Notes: generated by a model not told the origin, from the sequence alone. Positions 1 through 10,673 are shown, counted from the stretch's first letter. The stretch is 64,000 nucleotides of DNA from Haematobacter missouriensis (GCF_000740775.1 NZ_JFGS01000001.1:124001-188000); one strand, 5' to 3'. Numbers and translations: made by a program.

Positions 1-950
1 TAGATGTTGGTGCCGTCGAGGTTGAACGAGTAACCCGTCGGCACGACCAGACCGACCACGGAACGCGAGGCGCCCGCACGCTCCATCTTCTCCATGAGCG
101 AGGGCAGCGCCGCTTCAGAGGAGGAAGTGCCGAGGACGAGCAGCAGCTCCTCCTTCAGGTAGGCGATCAACTTCAGGATGGAGAACCCGTTGTACCGCGC
201 GACTGCGCCCAGGACGCCCAGCACGAAGATCAGCGCGGTGATGTAAAAGACCGCGACCAGGAAGAACAGGTTCACCACCGTGCCGATGCCGTACTTGCCG
301 ATGGTGAAGGCCATCGCGCCAAAGGCGCCGATGGGCGCCGCCTTCATCAGGATGGCCACCAGCTTGAACACCGGAACGGTGAGCTGTTGAAGAAAATCGG
401 TCACTGGTCGGCCCAGATCGCCCACTGCTGCCAGCGCCAGCCCGAACAACACGGAGATGAACAGCACCTGAAGGATGTCGCCATCCGCGAAGGCGCCGAC
501 CAACGTTGTCGGGATGATGTTCATCAAGAACCCGGTGACGGTCGAATCATGAGCCTTTGCCGCGTACTGCTGCACGGCGGAAGCGTCGAGCGAGGCCGGG
601 TCGATATGCAGGCCAGTCCCGGGGTGCAGCGTGTTCGCAACGACGAGACCGATAATGAGCGCCAGCGTGGAGAACGTCAGGAAGTAGAGCATCGCCTTGC
701 CCGCGACGCGCCCGACCTTCTTCATATCCGTCATTCCGGCGATGCCGGTGGAAACGGTCAGGAAGATTACCGGAGCGATGATCATCTTCACCAGCCGGAC
801 GAAGGCATCACCCAAGGGTTTCAGCTGTTCGCCGAACAGGGGCCAGTAATGGCCAAGCAAGATACCCGCGACGATGGCCACGAGCACCTGAAAATACAGG
901 TGGCGATAGAAAGGAAGCGGCTCCGCCGGAGCCGTGGTTGTCGGTTGCAT
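1..950 (-). CDS. dctA: C4-dicarboxylate:cation symporter, DctA family (3' end cut by window edge)
   Basis: Inner-membrane secondary transporter of the DAACS family, expected to import succinate, fumarate and malate with protons or sodium. About 316 N-terminal residues are visible from an ATG at 948-950. They hold several hydrophobic membrane segments, the serine-rich re-entrant motif TSSSEAALP near residue 270, and the family signature [14 protein letters not shown], which runs into the window edge. Family members have about 420-450 residues, so roughly the last quarter lies outside. It is downstream of the aspartate aminotransferase gene on the same strand, but a 214-bp gap full of inverted repeats separates them, so it probably has its own promoter. 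Family is sure. Preference for dicarboxylates over glutamate/aspartate is inferred from resemblance to DctA. Confidence 0.9.
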   Translation of the reverse strand, partial: MQPTTTAPAEPLPFYRHLYFQVLVAIVAGILLGHYWPLFGEQLKPLGDAFVRLVKMIIAPVIFLTVSTGIAGMTDMKKVGRVAGKAMLYFLTFSTLALIIGLVVANTLHPGTGLHIDPASLDASAVQQYAAKAHDSTVTGFLMNIIPTTLVGAFADGDILQVLFISVLFGLALAAVGDLGRPVTDFLQQLTVPVFKLVAILMKAAPIGAFGAMAFTIGKYGIGTVVNLFFLVAVFYITALIFVLGVLGAVARYNGFSILKLIAYLKEELLLVLGTSSSEAALPSLMEKMERAGASRSVVGLVVPTGYSFNLDGTNI

Positions 951-1068
951 GCTGATCCTCCCATGCGTGTCGCGGGTCGGCCAGGTTCCTCGTCCTTGCC
1001 GGTCCCATCCGTCTGGCGACGGAAATGGATATCAGCGTGCATGCGCGCCTGAGGGGGGTGAATCAATT

Positions 1069-1097
1069 GGGGCCGGCGGTCAAAACCAACCGGCCCC
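1069..1097. repeat. GC-rich inverted repeat in the aat-dctA gap
   Basis: Arms GGGGCCGG (1069-1076) and CCGGCCCC (1090-1097) are perfectly complementary, with an inner GGT/ACC pairing. The stem lies between the aspartate aminotransferase stop and the dctA start. No T-tract follows on the minus strand, so it is not a textbook intrinsic terminator; it may still block transcription or act as an mRNA 3' structure. Confidence 0.55.
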
Positions 1098-1104
1098 AGA
1101 GGGG

Positions 1105-1159
1105 TTGGGTGGAAGTCCACCCAATACAGATCGGACGTTGGGTGGAAATCCACCCAACG
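1105..1159. repeat. Two near-identical palindromes, centres 33 bp apart
   Basis: Copy 1 (1105-1124) has arms TTGGGTGGA and TCCACCCAA around AG. Copy 2 (1136-1159) has arms CGTTGGGTGGA and TCCACCCAACG around AA. The 20-bp cores differ at one position. Their centres are about three helical turns apart. They sit in the untranslated gap upstream of dctA and downstream of the aminotransferase gene. They could be tandem operators or paired mRNA hairpins; the sequence alone does not decide. Confidence 0.7.
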
Positions 1160-1164
1160 TGCTC

Positions 1165-2400
<1,236 letters not shown>

Positions 2401-2443
2401 TTAGGGCGCGCCGTGCGTCCGATCAAGGCCGAAGAGGATGATC

Positions 2444-2710
2444 ATGACCGAGACCCGTGAAAACCGGCTGAAACGCCTCAGGATGCGGTCATGGCGGCGC
2501 GGGATGAAGGAGATGGACCTGATTCTCGGCCCCTGGGCGGATGGCGCTCTTGAGGAGCTTTCACCGGAGGATCTCGACCTGCTGGAAGACCTGCTGGAGG
2601 AGAACGATCAGGATCTCTACCGCTGGGTCGTCTCGGGTGGGGCGCCGGAGCCGCTTTCGCCGCTGCTCGATCGGATCGCCGCCCATGCTCACACGCGGTT
2701 TCGAGGCTGA
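2444..2710 (+). CDS. sdhE: FAD assembly factor SdhE
   Basis: Small cytosolic protein of 88 residues that assists covalent FAD attachment to the flavoprotein subunit of succinate dehydrogenase. It carries the family motif RRGMKEMD near residues 17-24 and an acidic helical C-terminal half typical of the SdhE/YgfY fold. An ATG also occurs at 2438, but the purine-rich AGAGGA at about 2433-2438 is correctly spaced for the ATG at 2444, so that start is preferred. It is divergent from the aspartate aminotransferase gene; the next gene on the same strand begins 78 bp downstream. Confidence 0.88.
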   Translation: MTETRENRLKRLRMRSWRRGMKEMDLILGPWADGALEELSPEDLDLLEDLLEENDQDLYRWVVSGGAPEPLSPLLDRIAAHAHTRFRG

Positions 2711-2788
2711 CACAGGGCGGACGTCTCCTTAACCGGATATTGGTATTTCTTGTTCATTCTGCTGCAAATACGACAGACGGAGCGAGAC

Positions 2789-3289
2789 ATGACCATCGTC
2801 CAGAAACTGCCCCAGCCCCCCACCGATGACCTGCCGTTCACCGGCTATCTCGATATCCTGAGCCTGATCGAACGGCTGCACCGCCTGCTGCTCGATGTCA
2901 TCAAGGATGAGTTCGAGCGGGTCGGGGTGATGGAGATCAACGCGGTGCAGGCCCTGCTGCTGTTCAACATCGGCGAGAACGAGGTGACGGCGGGGGAACT
3001 GAAAAGCCGCGGCTACTACCAAGGCTCCAACGTGAGCTACAATCTGAAGAAGCTCGTTGAGATGGGCTACATGCACCATCAGCGCTCGCAGATGGATCGG
3101 CGTTCTGTGCGGGTGAGCCTCACGCCGAAGGGGCGTGAGGTGCGAAGAGCGATGGAGGACCTTTTCGCCCGTCATGTGGACGGGTTGGAGGCGCGGGGCC
3201 GGGTGGACGCGCAGGGGCTGCGCTCCACAGCAGAGGCGCTTCGTCGGATGGAGCGGTACTGGACGGACCAGATCCGCTATATCTACTGA
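2789..3289 (+). CDS. MarR-type transcriptional regulator, LdtR-like
   Basis: Winged-helix DNA-binding protein of 166 residues. The recognition region (GYYQGSNVSYNLKKLVE, about residues 72-88) and the wing with QMDRRSVRVSLT (about 97-108) follow MarR architecture. The N-terminal stretch ERLHRLLLDVIKDEFER resembles the alphaproteobacterial LdtR group, known from Liberibacter as a regulator of an L,D-transpeptidase gene and of stress tolerance. No L,D-transpeptidase gene lies nearby, so the target here is unknown. A longer in-frame start exists at 2750, but the ATG at 2789 follows a purine-rich GGAGCGAG and gives the conserved N-terminus. Confidence 0.78.
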   Translation: MTIVQKLPQPPTDDLPFTGYLDILSLIERLHRLLLDVIKDEFERVGVMEINAVQALLLFNIGENEVTAGELKSRGYYQGSNVSYNLKKLVEMGYMHHQRSQMDRRSVRVSLTPKGREVRRAMEDLFARHVDGLEARGRVDAQGLRSTAEALRRMERYWTDQIRYIY

Positions 3290-3293
3290 GCGC

Positions 3294-3716
3294 TTACCAG
3301 TGCCCGGTATTCGGCATGGATGCCCACGGTTCCGCCGGCGCCAGCGGAGCGCCCGCCTGAAGAAGCTCGATGGAAACGTTGTCGGGGCTGCGCACGAAGG
3401 CCATGTGACCGTCGCGCGGCGGCCGGTTGACGGTCACGCCCTGATCCATCAGCTTCTGGCAGAGCGCGTAGATATCCTCCACCTCGTAGGCAAGATGGCC
3501 GAAGTGGCGGCTGTCGGAGGGAAGGTCCGTGTCGCCGTCCCAGTTCCAGGTCAGTTCGATCGGCGCCTGTTCATCTCCCGGCGCGGCCATGAAGACCAGG
3601 CTGAACCGTCCCTTGTCATTGTCGATGCGCCGGATTTCCCGCAGCCCGAGCAGTTCATAGAAGGCCATCGACTTTTCGAGATCCAGCACGCGGACCATCG
3701 TATGCAGATACTTCAT
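3294..3716 (-). CDS. Glyoxalase/lactoylglutathione lyase family protein
   Basis: 140-residue vicinal-oxygen-chelate protein with two beta-alpha-beta-beta-beta modules. It opens with KYLHTMVRVLDLEKSMAFY and ends with SPDNVSIELLQ, as in glyoxalase I, which isomerises the hemithioacetal of methylglyoxal and glutathione. Candidate metal ligands are His near residue 5, Glu in PIELTWNW, His in RHFGHLAYEV and Glu in NVSIELL. It ends just after the convergent LdtR-like gene. The family is certain; true GloA activity is likely but not proven, because VOC proteins vary in substrate. Confidence 0.82.
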   Translation of the reverse strand: MKYLHTMVRVLDLEKSMAFYELLGLREIRRIDNDKGRFSLVFMAAPGDEQAPIELTWNWDGDTDLPSDSRHFGHLAYEVEDIYALCQKLMDQGVTVNRPPRDGHMAFVRSPDNVSIELLQAGAPLAPAEPWASMPNTGHW

Positions 3717-3851
3717 ATCGTCTCCTTGCGTTTTGGATGAAGCTAGCGCAGTCGGCTCTGGTCTGGAAGCCGGCTTGCCGGGGCGCGTTACGGGGGGTAT
3801 GGTCTCCGAGTTCCCACCATATCTTGTGGCCATTCTATCGGAGCCCCCATC

Positions 3852-4766
3852 ATGCCGATTAATCCCGACCAGCAATCTCAGATCGATGCGCTGCGCGCCA
3901 CACCGCGCGAGACACTGCGCGCTGTGTCGGACGGGATGGAGAAACACCTCTACCTTGCGCATGAGGTGCTCGACCATGGTTTCGTGCGCGTGGTGGATTA
4001 CATGGGCGACGACGCCGCCATCGTGCAGGCCGCCCGTGTGAGCTATGGCGCGGGGACCAAGGCCACGCGGGACGATGCGGGGTTGATCCGCTATCTCATG
4101 CGCCACTGGCACTCCACCCCGTTCGAGATGTGCGAGGTCAAGCTGCATGTGAAGCTGCCGATCTTCGTGGCGCGACAGTGGATCCGGCACCGGACGGCCA
4201 ATGTGAATGAGTATTCCGGCCGTTACTCGATCCTGGACAGGGAGTTCTACATTCCCGCGCCCGAGCATCTGGCCGCGCAGTCGCGCAAGAACCATCAGGG
4301 TCGCGATCAGGTGCTGGAGGGGGAGGAGGCCGCACGCGTGCTCTCCCTGCTCAAGGAAGACGCGGGCCGCGCCTATGACCATTACGAGGCGATGTTGAGC
4401 GAGGAGGGGCAGCAGGGTCTCGCCCGCGAGTTGGCCCGCATGAACCTGCCCGCAAACATCTATACCCAGTGGTATTGGAAGACCGACCTGCACAACCTCT
4501 TCCACTTCCTGCGGCTTCGCGCCGATTCGCACGCGCAATATGAAATCCGGGTCTATGCCGATGCGATCTGCCGCATCGTTGCGGACTGGGTTCCGCATGC
4601 CTATGCGGCGTTCGAGGATTACCGCATGGGTGCAGTTCAGCTTTCGGCGAAAGGCGTCGATGTGTTGCAGCGCCGCCTGCGGGGGGAGACGGTCACCCAG
4701 GAAACCTCCGGCATGTCCAAGGGCGAATGGCGGGAGTTCGCCGCCGTCTGGGGAGAGGCGGAGTGA
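3852..4766 (+). CDS. thyX: FAD-dependent thymidylate synthase ThyX
   Basis: Makes dTMP from dUMP using FAD, methylenetetrahydrofolate and NADPH. The ThyX signature is plain in IRHRTANVNEYSGRYS near residues 110-125, the RHR-x7-S motif that binds FAD and dUMP. The 304-residue length fits the long alphaproteobacterial form. The stop codon overlaps the start of the following ArsC-like gene, so the two are translationally coupled. No thyA-type gene is seen in the window. Confidence 0.96.
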   Translation: MPINPDQQSQIDALRATPRETLRAVSDGMEKHLYLAHEVLDHGFVRVVDYMGDDAAIVQAARVSYGAGTKATRDDAGLIRYLMRHWHSTPFEMCEVKLHVKLPIFVARQWIRHRTANVNEYSGRYSILDREFYIPAPEHLAAQSRKNHQGRDQVLEGEEAARVLSLLKEDAGRAYDHYEAMLSEEGQQGLARELARMNLPANIYTQWYWKTDLHNLFHFLRLRADSHAQYEIRVYADAICRIVADWVPHAYAAFEDYRMGAVQLSAKGVDVLQRRLRGETVTQETSGMSKGEWREFAAVWGEAE

Positions 4767-5086
4767 TCACCCTTTACGGCATTTCCACCTGCGACACCTG
4801 CCGAAAGGCGCTGGCGAGCCTGCGGGAGAGGGGAGAGGTCACCTTTCACGACATTCGCAAGCAACCGCTCTCCAACATGGAGATCGGGCGCTTTCTGACA
4901 GCCTTCGGGGACAAGCTCGTCAACAGGGCCTCGACGACTTGGCGCGGCCTGTCGGAGGAGGAGCGTAGCCGGTCTCCGCAAGCGCTCCTCTCGGAGCATC
5001 CGGCCCTCATGAAACGGCCAGTGATAGAGGCAGGGGATCGCCTGACCCTTGGCTGGCAGGAGGACGTGCGGAAGCTCTGGCTCTGA
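4763..5086 (+). CDS. ArsC/Spx-family thioredoxin-fold protein
   Basis: 107-residue thioredoxin-like protein beginning at GTG 4763, which overlaps the thyX TGA by two bases. The motif GISTCDTCRKAL places a CxxC pair at Cys10 and Cys13, as in the Spx/MgsR/YffB branch of the arsenate-reductase family. The C-terminal NRASTTWRGL and LMKRPVIE motifs are family standard. Classical arsenate reductase would need arsenic-resistance neighbours, which are absent. A redox or glutathione-dependent reductase role of unknown substrate is the safer call. Confidence 0.8.
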   Translation: MITLYGISTCDTCRKALASLRERGEVTFHDIRKQPLSNMEIGRFLTAFGDKLVNRASTTWRGLSEEERSRSPQALLSEHPALMKRPVIEAGDRLTLGWQEDVRKLWL

Positions 5087-5278
5087 CGATTGGCCGCCTC
5101 AACCCAAGAGCGGGCATCCATGGGTTACCTGCCTGCCGCGCTGACGGAAGGCTAAGGGTTTCCCGACGAGCCTCTGTCACAGGGGAGCAAGCCTCGCGGG
5201 TTGCTCCTCCACTTGAGGGAGGCCCGTGGTCGGTATCGGCTTTGCCCCTGGCCGCGGATCGCAATCCACAAATGGGAA

Positions 5279-5314
5279 CGGCCCGAAACCGCATGACGCG
5301 TGTTCCGGGCCGCC
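5279..5314 (-). terminator. Possible terminator downstream of the cold-shock gene
   Basis: Inverted repeat GGCCCG ... CGGGCC lies 19 bp past the cold-shock stop. On the minus strand only a short broken T-run follows, so it would be a weak intrinsic terminator. The rest of the 246-bp gap 5087-5332 shows no gene. Confidence 0.35.
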
Positions 5315-5332
5315 CGAATGATGGTGGCGCTG

Positions 5333-5539
5333 TTAGAGCAGGCGCAGGTCCGAAGCCGACGAACGCCCGTCGCGGCCGGATTGAAGTTCGTAGCCGATCT
5401 TCTGGTTGTCGTTCAGGCCCTTCAGCCCGGCACGTTCAACGGCCGAGATATGCACGAACACATCTTTGCCGCCATCGTCCGGGGCGATGAAGCCATAGCC
5501 CTTCGTCGTATTGAACCATTTCACGGTGCCAGTCGGCAT
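5333..5539 (-). CDS. Cold-shock protein, CspA family
   Basis: 68-residue single cold-shock domain that binds single-stranded RNA or DNA. Both RNA-binding motifs are present: KGYGFI (RNP1-type, residues 13-18) and VFVHIS (RNP2-type, about 27-32). The protein opens with MPTGTVKWFN, typical of the family. There is a 188-bp gap to the thrS stop upstream on the same strand, long enough for its own promoter and the structured leader common to such genes. Whether it is cold-inducible cannot be judged. Confidence 0.93.
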   Translation of the reverse strand: MPTGTVKWFNTTKGYGFIAPDDGGKDVFVHISAVERAGLKGLNDNQKIGYELQSGRDGRSSASDLRLL

Positions 5540-5727
5540 TCCGTCTCTCCTTTTAGAACTCCCGACGCGGGACTGCGGCGGGCCGTGCTGCCGGGTCTTC
5601 CAAGTCTCCGGCTGCCTGGGTCATCAGGAGGCGGTCGCAGAAAGTCCGTTGTCACGGACAGAAGGAATGACTCATCCCCCGCCAAAATCAAGACGGTTTC
5701 TGCACAAGGTCGTTGGGCGCGCGGCTT

Positions 5728-7692
5728 TTAGCTCTGCACCGGGGGGGCCGCAAGGTCGGGCGCGAGGGCTTCTCTGGCAAGTTGCTCCACCGCCGCGTCA
5801 AGTGTCAGTGACTCGCTCCGGTTCTCGCCCAGACGACGGAGAGAAACTGTCCGTTCTTCCACTTCCTTCATCCCGATCGCCAGAATCACAGGCACTTTGC
5901 CCACCGAATGCTCGCGCACCTTATAGTTAATCTTCTCGTTGCGGGTATCTGCTTCCGCCCGAAGTCCGGCAGCGCGCAGAGATTCAACGATCTCAATCAC
6001 ATAATCGTCGGCATCCGACACGATAGAGGCGACCACCACCTGCCGGGGCGCAATCCAGAACGGCAGCTTGCCCGCGTAGTTTTCGATCAGGATGCCGATG
6101 AACCGCTCGAATGACCCAAGGATAGCCCGGTGCAGCATGTAGGGACGGTGTTTGCCACCGTCCTCTCCCACGTATTCCGCGCCGAGGCGCGTGGGCAGGT
6201 TGGGATCGACCTGGAAGGTGCCGCACTGCCACTCCCGCCCGATGGCGTCGGTCAGTTTGAAGTCGAGCTTAGGCCCATAGAATGCACCTTCACCCGGATC
6301 GACGACATAGGGCACGCCGACATGCCGGATGGCCGATTCGAGCGCGTTCTCCACCTTGTCCCAGGTTTCGTCCGAGCCGATTCGCACATCGGGCCGGGTG
6401 GAGAGCTTGATGTCGAACTTCTCGAAGCCGAGGTCGCGATAGACGGAGGCCAGCAGCGCGATGAAGCTCGCGCATTCCGCCTCGATCTGATCCTCGGTGC
6501 AGAAGATATGCGCGTCGTCCTGGGTAAAGCCGCGCACCCGCATCAGCCCGTGCATCGAACCCGAAGATTCGAACCGGTGGCAGGAGCCGAACTCCGCGAG
6601 CCGGAGAGGCAGGTCGCGATAGGACTTCAGGCCCTGATTGTAGACCTGCACGTGGCAGGGGCAGTTCATCGGCTTCAGCGCGTTGATGCGCCGTTCCTTG
6701 TGGTCATCCTCGTCCACCTCGACGATGAACATGTTCTCGCGGTAGGCCTCCCAGTGTCCGGATTTCTCCCAAAGCACGCGGTCCACCACCTGCGGCGTGC
6801 GAATCTCGCGGTAATCCGCACGGGCGAGCCTGCGGCGCATGTAGTCTTCCAGCGTGCGATAGATCGTCCAGCCGTTCGGGTGCCAGAACACCATGCCAGG
6901 CGCTTCTTCCTGAAGATGGAACAGGTCCATCTCCTTGCCCAGCCGCCGGTGGTCGCGCTTCGCCGCTTCCTCCAGCATGGTGACATAGGCCTTCAGGTCG
7001 TCGCGGTTGCGGAAAGCGACACCGTAGATGCGTTGGAGCTGCTTGTTGTTCGAATCACCGCGCCAGTAAGCCCCGGCGACGGACATCAGCTTGAAAGCGT
7101 CCGGCGGCACCTGCCCGGTGTTCTGGAGATGCGGACCACGGCAGAGATCCTGCCAGTGGCCGTGCCAGTACATGCGGATCTTCTGCTCTTCCGGGATCGC
7201 CTCGACCAGCTCGACCTTGAACGGTTCGTGGCGGTCCTCGTAGTAGGCGATGGCGCGCGCGCGGTCCCAGACCTCGGTCTTCACGGGATCGCGGAGCGCG
7301 ATGATCTCCTTCATGCGCTTCTCGATCGCGCCGAGATCTTCCGGAGTGAAGGGCTCCTCCCGGTCGAAGTCGTAATACCAGCCGTTCTGGATCACCGGCC
7401 CGATGGTGACCTTCACCTCTGGCCACAGCTCCTGAACCGCGCGCGCCATGATATGCGCAAGGTCGTGCCGGATCAGTTCCAGCGCCTGGGGCTGATCCTG
7501 CATGGTATGGATCTCGATGGCGGCATCGAACTCGATCGGCCATTGCAGGTCGAAATGAGCGCCGTTCACCGTGGCCGAGATCGCCTTCTTGGCCAGGGAG
7601 TTGGAGATGGAGGCCGCGACCTCGCCCGGCGTGGTGCCGGCAGGGTAGTCGCGTTTCGATCCATCGGGAAAGGACAGGGAAATCTGGGCCAT
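5728..7692 (-). CDS. thrS: Threonyl-tRNA synthetase
   Basis: Charges tRNA-Thr and edits mischarged Ser-tRNA. The 654 residues run as TGS domain (1-60), editing domain, class II catalytic core and anticodon-binding domain. Visible class II and zinc-site sequences include MKPMNCPCH (zinc Cys), FGSCHRFE and [14 protein letters not shown]; the second and third zinc ligands are expected at YGPKLDF and MLHRAI. The start at 7692 gives [12 protein letters not shown], the normal TGS opening. Reading could extend upstream to 8004, but that part overlaps the divergent gene and is not thrS-like. Confidence 0.97.
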   Translation of the reverse strand: MAQISLSFPDGSKRDYPAGTTPGEVAASISNSLAKKAISATVNGAHFDLQWPIEFDAAIEIHTMQDQPQALELIRHDLAHIMARAVQELWPEVKVTIGPVIQNGWYYDFDREEPFTPEDLGAIEKRMKEIIALRDPVKTEVWDRARAIAYYEDRHEPFKVELVEAIPEEQKIRMYWHGHWQDLCRGPHLQNTGQVPPDAFKLMSVAGAYWRGDSNNKQLQRIYGVAFRNRDDLKAYVTMLEEAAKRDHRRLGKEMDLFHLQEEAPGMVFWHPNGWTIYRTLEDYMRRRLARADYREIRTPQVVDRVLWEKSGHWEAYRENMFIVEVDEDDHKERRINALKPMNCPCHVQVYNQGLKSYRDLPLRLAEFGSCHRFESSGSMHGLMRVRGFTQDDAHIFCTEDQIEAECASFIALLASVYRDLGFEKFDIKLSTRPDVRIGSDETWDKVENALESAIRHVGVPYVVDPGEGAFYGPKLDFKLTDAIGREWQCGTFQVDPNLPTRLGAEYVGEDGGKHRPYMLHRAILGSFERFIGILIENYAGKLPFWIAPRQVVVASIVSDADDYVIEIVESLRAAGLRAEADTRNEKINYKVREHSVGKVPVILAIGMKEVEERTVSLRRLGENRSESLTLDAAVEQLAREALAPDLAAPPVQS

Positions 7693-7835
7693 GAAAGGCT
7701 CTCCTCGTCGGTCTGGCGCCCACGGAACGCCCGGTTGCGGGTTATCCCGTCTCTCTAGGGCCGCGCCGCGCGGGATGTCAACCGCATGGCGAAAGGCACC
7801 TGCCATGCTATGAGGGGCACAACATAGGAGGAGAG

Positions 7836-8396
7836 ATGATGGGCGAAGTGGCCTTGCTGATCGTGGACATGCAGAACGACTACTTTCCCGGCGGACGCTG
7901 GCCGCTGGAGGGAGTGGAGGAGGCGGCGGCGCGTGCCGCGGGTCTTCTCGCCGCCTTTCGTGCGGCAGGAGAGCCCGTGATCCACATTCGCCACGAATCG
8001 ACACGGGAGCCTTCGCCCTTCTTCACTCCCGGAACGCCGGGGGCGGAGATCCATCCGGCGCTCGCACCCGAGCGGGGGGAGGCCATCATCGTGAAGAACT
8101 TCCCCAACAGCTTTCGGAGCACGGGTCTTCATGAAGTGCTGGAGGGCTGGCGCGCGGAGCATCTGGTGATCGTGGGAGCGATGACGCACATGTGCATCGA
8201 CGCGACCGTTCGAGCAGCCGCCGATCTTGGTTATCGGGTGACAGTCGCGGGGGATGCCTGCGCCACGCGGGCGCTGGAATTCCGTGGCCGGGAAGTGTCT
8301 GCCGACGAGGTGCAGACGGCCTTTCTCGCAGCTTTGGCCTTTGGTTACGCTTCCGTCGTCACGGCGGGTGAGGCAGCAGGCCTTGTTTCGGCCTGA
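7836..8396 (+). CDS. Isochorismatase-like cysteine hydrolase
   Basis: 186-residue cytosolic hydrolase of the nicotinamidase/isochorismatase fold. Catalytic-triad candidates are Asp in [11 protein letters not shown] (about residue 11), Lys in [11 protein letters not shown] and Cys in [11 protein letters not shown]. The N-terminal PGG motif recalls nicotinamidase, but the metal-binding DxHxxxH pattern expected of PncA is not evident: HIRHEST is there instead. Substrate is therefore uncertain. A Shine-Dalgarno GGAGGAGA precedes the ATG. The alpha/beta hydrolase gene follows 62 bp downstream and may be co-transcribed. Confidence 0.8.
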   Translation: MMGEVALLIVDMQNDYFPGGRWPLEGVEEAAARAAGLLAAFRAAGEPVIHIRHESTREPSPFFTPGTPGAEIHPALAPERGEAIIVKNFPNSFRSTGLHEVLEGWRAEHLVIVGAMTHMCIDATVRAAADLGYRVTVAGDACATRALEFRGREVSADEVQTAFLAALAFGYASVVTAGEAAGLVSA

Positions 8397-8458
8397 GAGC
8401 TTGCGGCAGGTCGGTGTGGCTGGCATCACGACGCTGGAAGGTTTCGGAGGAAGCTGCC

Positions 8459-9196
8459 ATGCAAGACTATCTGCTTACGCCGGAGGGGCGCAGGCTCGCT
8501 TACAACCGCATCCCCGGTCGCGGGCCGGGCGTGGTGTTTCTGGGTGGCCTGCGATCCGACATGACGGGGACGAAGGCACTCTACCTGCAGGATTGGGCGG
8601 AAAGCGAGGGCCGGGCCTTTCTGCGCTTTGATTATTCGGGCCACGGCCAGTCTTCCGGCACCTTCGAGGAGGGGGCGATCGGCGACTGGTTCGAGGATGC
8701 AACCCATGTGATCGATCGGATGACGGAAGGGCCGCAGATCCTCGTCGGCTCATCCATGGGCGGTTGGATCGCGCTGCTGCTGGCGCGGTCGATGCCGGAG
8801 CGCGTGGCGGGGCTGGTGACAATCGCCGCCGCCCCGGATTTCACCGAGGATGACATGTGGGGGGGGATGAGCGATGCAGAGCGGGAGCTGCTACTTTCTC
8901 GCGGCTATGTCGAGCAGCCCTCAGACTATGATGGACCCTATCGCATCAGCCGCCGGTTCATAGAGGATGGCAGGGACCGGCTGATCCTCCGAAGCCCGCT
9001 GCCGCTGCCGTTTCCCGTCCGTCTCCTGCATGGGACAGCCGATGAAACCGTGCCATGGGAGCGGGGGATGCGGGTGCTTGAACACGCCAAGGGCGGGGAC
9101 ATCCGGCTGACGCTGGTCAAAGGTGCCGATCACCGGTTTTCGACGCCGGAATGCCTCGCCCTCATTACCGCGTCCATAGGCGAGGTGCTCGGGTAG
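8459..9196 (+). CDS. Alpha/beta hydrolase
   Basis: 245-residue serine hydrolase. The nucleophile elbow is GSSMGG with Ser99; the acid is probably Asp in LLHGTADETVPW and the histidine lies in GADHRFSTPE. The oxyanion region GLRSDMTG and FDYSGHGQS resemble the bacterial relatives of ABHD10/palmitoyl thioesterase-like hydrolases. Substrate unknown. GGAGGAA precedes the ATG. It converges on phaZ; a polyester-related role is possible from position only. Confidence 0.8.
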   Translation: MQDYLLTPEGRRLAYNRIPGRGPGVVFLGGLRSDMTGTKALYLQDWAESEGRAFLRFDYSGHGQSSGTFEEGAIGDWFEDATHVIDRMTEGPQILVGSSMGGWIALLLARSMPERVAGLVTIAAAPDFTEDDMWGGMSDAERELLLSRGYVEQPSDYDGPYRISRRFIEDGRDRLILRSPLPLPFPVRLLHGTADETVPWERGMRVLEHAKGGDIRLTLVKGADHRFSTPECLALITASIGEVLG

Positions 9197-9243
9197 GAGG
9201 CTGCCGGGCTCAAGATGCCGCCCGGCAATCCATTGATCCTCTC

Positions 9244-10575
9244 TCAAACCGGAACCGTGTCCGGCGCCGCGCCGCTGCCGGCGGAGGGGGAGACCACGCT
9301 TGCCTTGCGGCGCGGTGCGGCCTTTGGCTTTTCATCCTGCGGCTTGCCGGCGCGATCCAGAAAATCAAGCACATAGGGGCGGATGTTCTTGCGCCAGGAG
9401 GAGCCTGCGAAGATGCCATAATGGCCGGCGTTCGGTTCCAGGTAATAACCCTTCATCTCCTCCGGCAGGCCGGTGAGCAGGTCGAGCGCGGCCTTGCACT
9501 GGCCAGGGGCGGAGATGTCGTCCTTCTCTCCTTCGACGACGATGACCGCGGTCCTGTCGATCTTGCCGATATCCACGTGTTCGCCTTCGATAGTGAAGAC
9601 ATTCCGCGCCACCTCACGGTCCTTGAAGATGCGCTCCACCGTGGAGAGATAGAATTCCGCCGTCATGTCCATGACCGCAAGATATTCATCATAGAAACGA
9701 TTGTGCTGATCGTGGTCGCTGGCGGTGCCCTGTGCGACGGCGAGGATCTGGTTCGTGAACGCCTCCGTATGACGTTCCCGGTTCATCGCGATGAAGGAGG
9801 AGAGCTGAAGCAGGCCGGGGTAGACCAGCCGCCCCACGCCCGGATATTTGAAGCCGACACGTTCTATGAACAACCGCTCGAGTTGGCCCATGGTGACGCT
9901 GTCGCCGAAATCGGTCACCTCGGTCGGTTTCGCTGCCGGATCGATCGGGCCACCGATGAGTGTCATGGACTTCGGCTGGGCCTCCGGCTCATGCTGCGCG
10001 AGCCAAGCCCCCGCGACAAGCGCCAGCGGGGCGGGCTGGCAGATGGCGATCAAGTGAATATCCGGCCCGAGGTGGCGGATGAAGTCCACAAGGGTAAGGG
10101 CGAAATCCTCAACGTCGAACTTGCCCTCGGACACCGGAATGTCGCGGGCATTGCGCCAGTCGGTGACATAGACCTCGCAGTCGGGCAGCAGGCTCGCCAC
10201 GGTTGAGCGGCACAGAGTCGCGTAGTGGCCGGACATCGGCGCGACGAGAAGCACGCGCCGTGACATCTGCTCCCGTCCTTCGACCTGAAAATGGACGAGG
10301 TCGCAGAAGGGTCGCCGCGCAACGACAGCTGTTTCCACCACCAGATCGGTGCCGTCCGCGCCCGTGACGGTGCGAATTCCCCAGTCCGGCTTCACAACCA
10401 TCCGGGAGAAGCTCCGCTCCGCCACCTCCCCCCAGGCCGCCATCAGGGCGAGCGCGGGGTTCGGGACGGGGGCGAGGGCGGGGTAGCTCGCCATGGCACG
10501 GGCCGTTGCACCCAGCCACTCGCTGGTGTTGCGCAAGGTCTCCATCATGTCGTAGCCGGTCATTGTCTTTATCAT
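9244..10575 (-). CDS. phaZ: Intracellular polyhydroxyalkanoate depolymerase
   Basis: 443-residue granule-associated enzyme that mobilises stored PHA to hydroxyacids. It has an alpha/beta-hydrolase core with a Cys nucleophile in LIAICQPAPLAL (Cys179), the catalytic box of the PhaZ1/PhaZ family, plus VYVTDWRNARDIP upstream and PNAGHYGIFAGSSWR downstream as the expected Asp/His regions. The C-terminal 35 residues are low-complexity (Lys, Ala, Ser). Divergent from phaC across 98 bp, so the synthesis and breakdown genes share a control region. Confidence 0.93.
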   Translation of the reverse strand: MIKTMTGYDMMETLRNTSEWLGATARAMASYPALAPVPNPALALMAAWGEVAERSFSRMVVKPDWGIRTVTGADGTDLVVETAVVARRPFCDLVHFQVEGREQMSRRVLLVAPMSGHYATLCRSTVASLLPDCEVYVTDWRNARDIPVSEGKFDVEDFALTLVDFIRHLGPDIHLIAICQPAPLALVAGAWLAQHEPEAQPKSMTLIGGPIDPAAKPTEVTDFGDSVTMGQLERLFIERVGFKYPGVGRLVYPGLLQLSSFIAMNRERHTEAFTNQILAVAQGTASDHDQHNRFYDEYLAVMDMTAEFYLSTVERIFKDREVARNVFTIEGEHVDIGKIDRTAVIVVEGEKDDISAPGQCKAALDLLTGLPEEMKGYYLEPNAGHYGIFAGSSWRKNIRPYVLDFLDRAGKPQDEKPKAAPRRKASVVSPSAGSGAAPDTVPV

Positions 10576-10673
10576 CGCGCTCTCCTGCCAAGTGCAGCCT
10601 GGGGCAATTCGTCGCTTCCCCCCCAGTTTGGGCGACGCTATGCTTCCTGTAAGTCTAGGGGGGAGCCAGGGAG

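Noticed and set aside
6130-7758. 542-codon open frame on the plus strand
   Set aside because: It is antisense to thrS across its whole length; the translation has no family resemblance and GC-rich codon bias creates such frames.
7693-8004. N-terminal extension of ThrS up to 8004
   Set aside because: It overlaps the divergent cysteine hydrolase gene and is not part of the normal TGS N-terminus.
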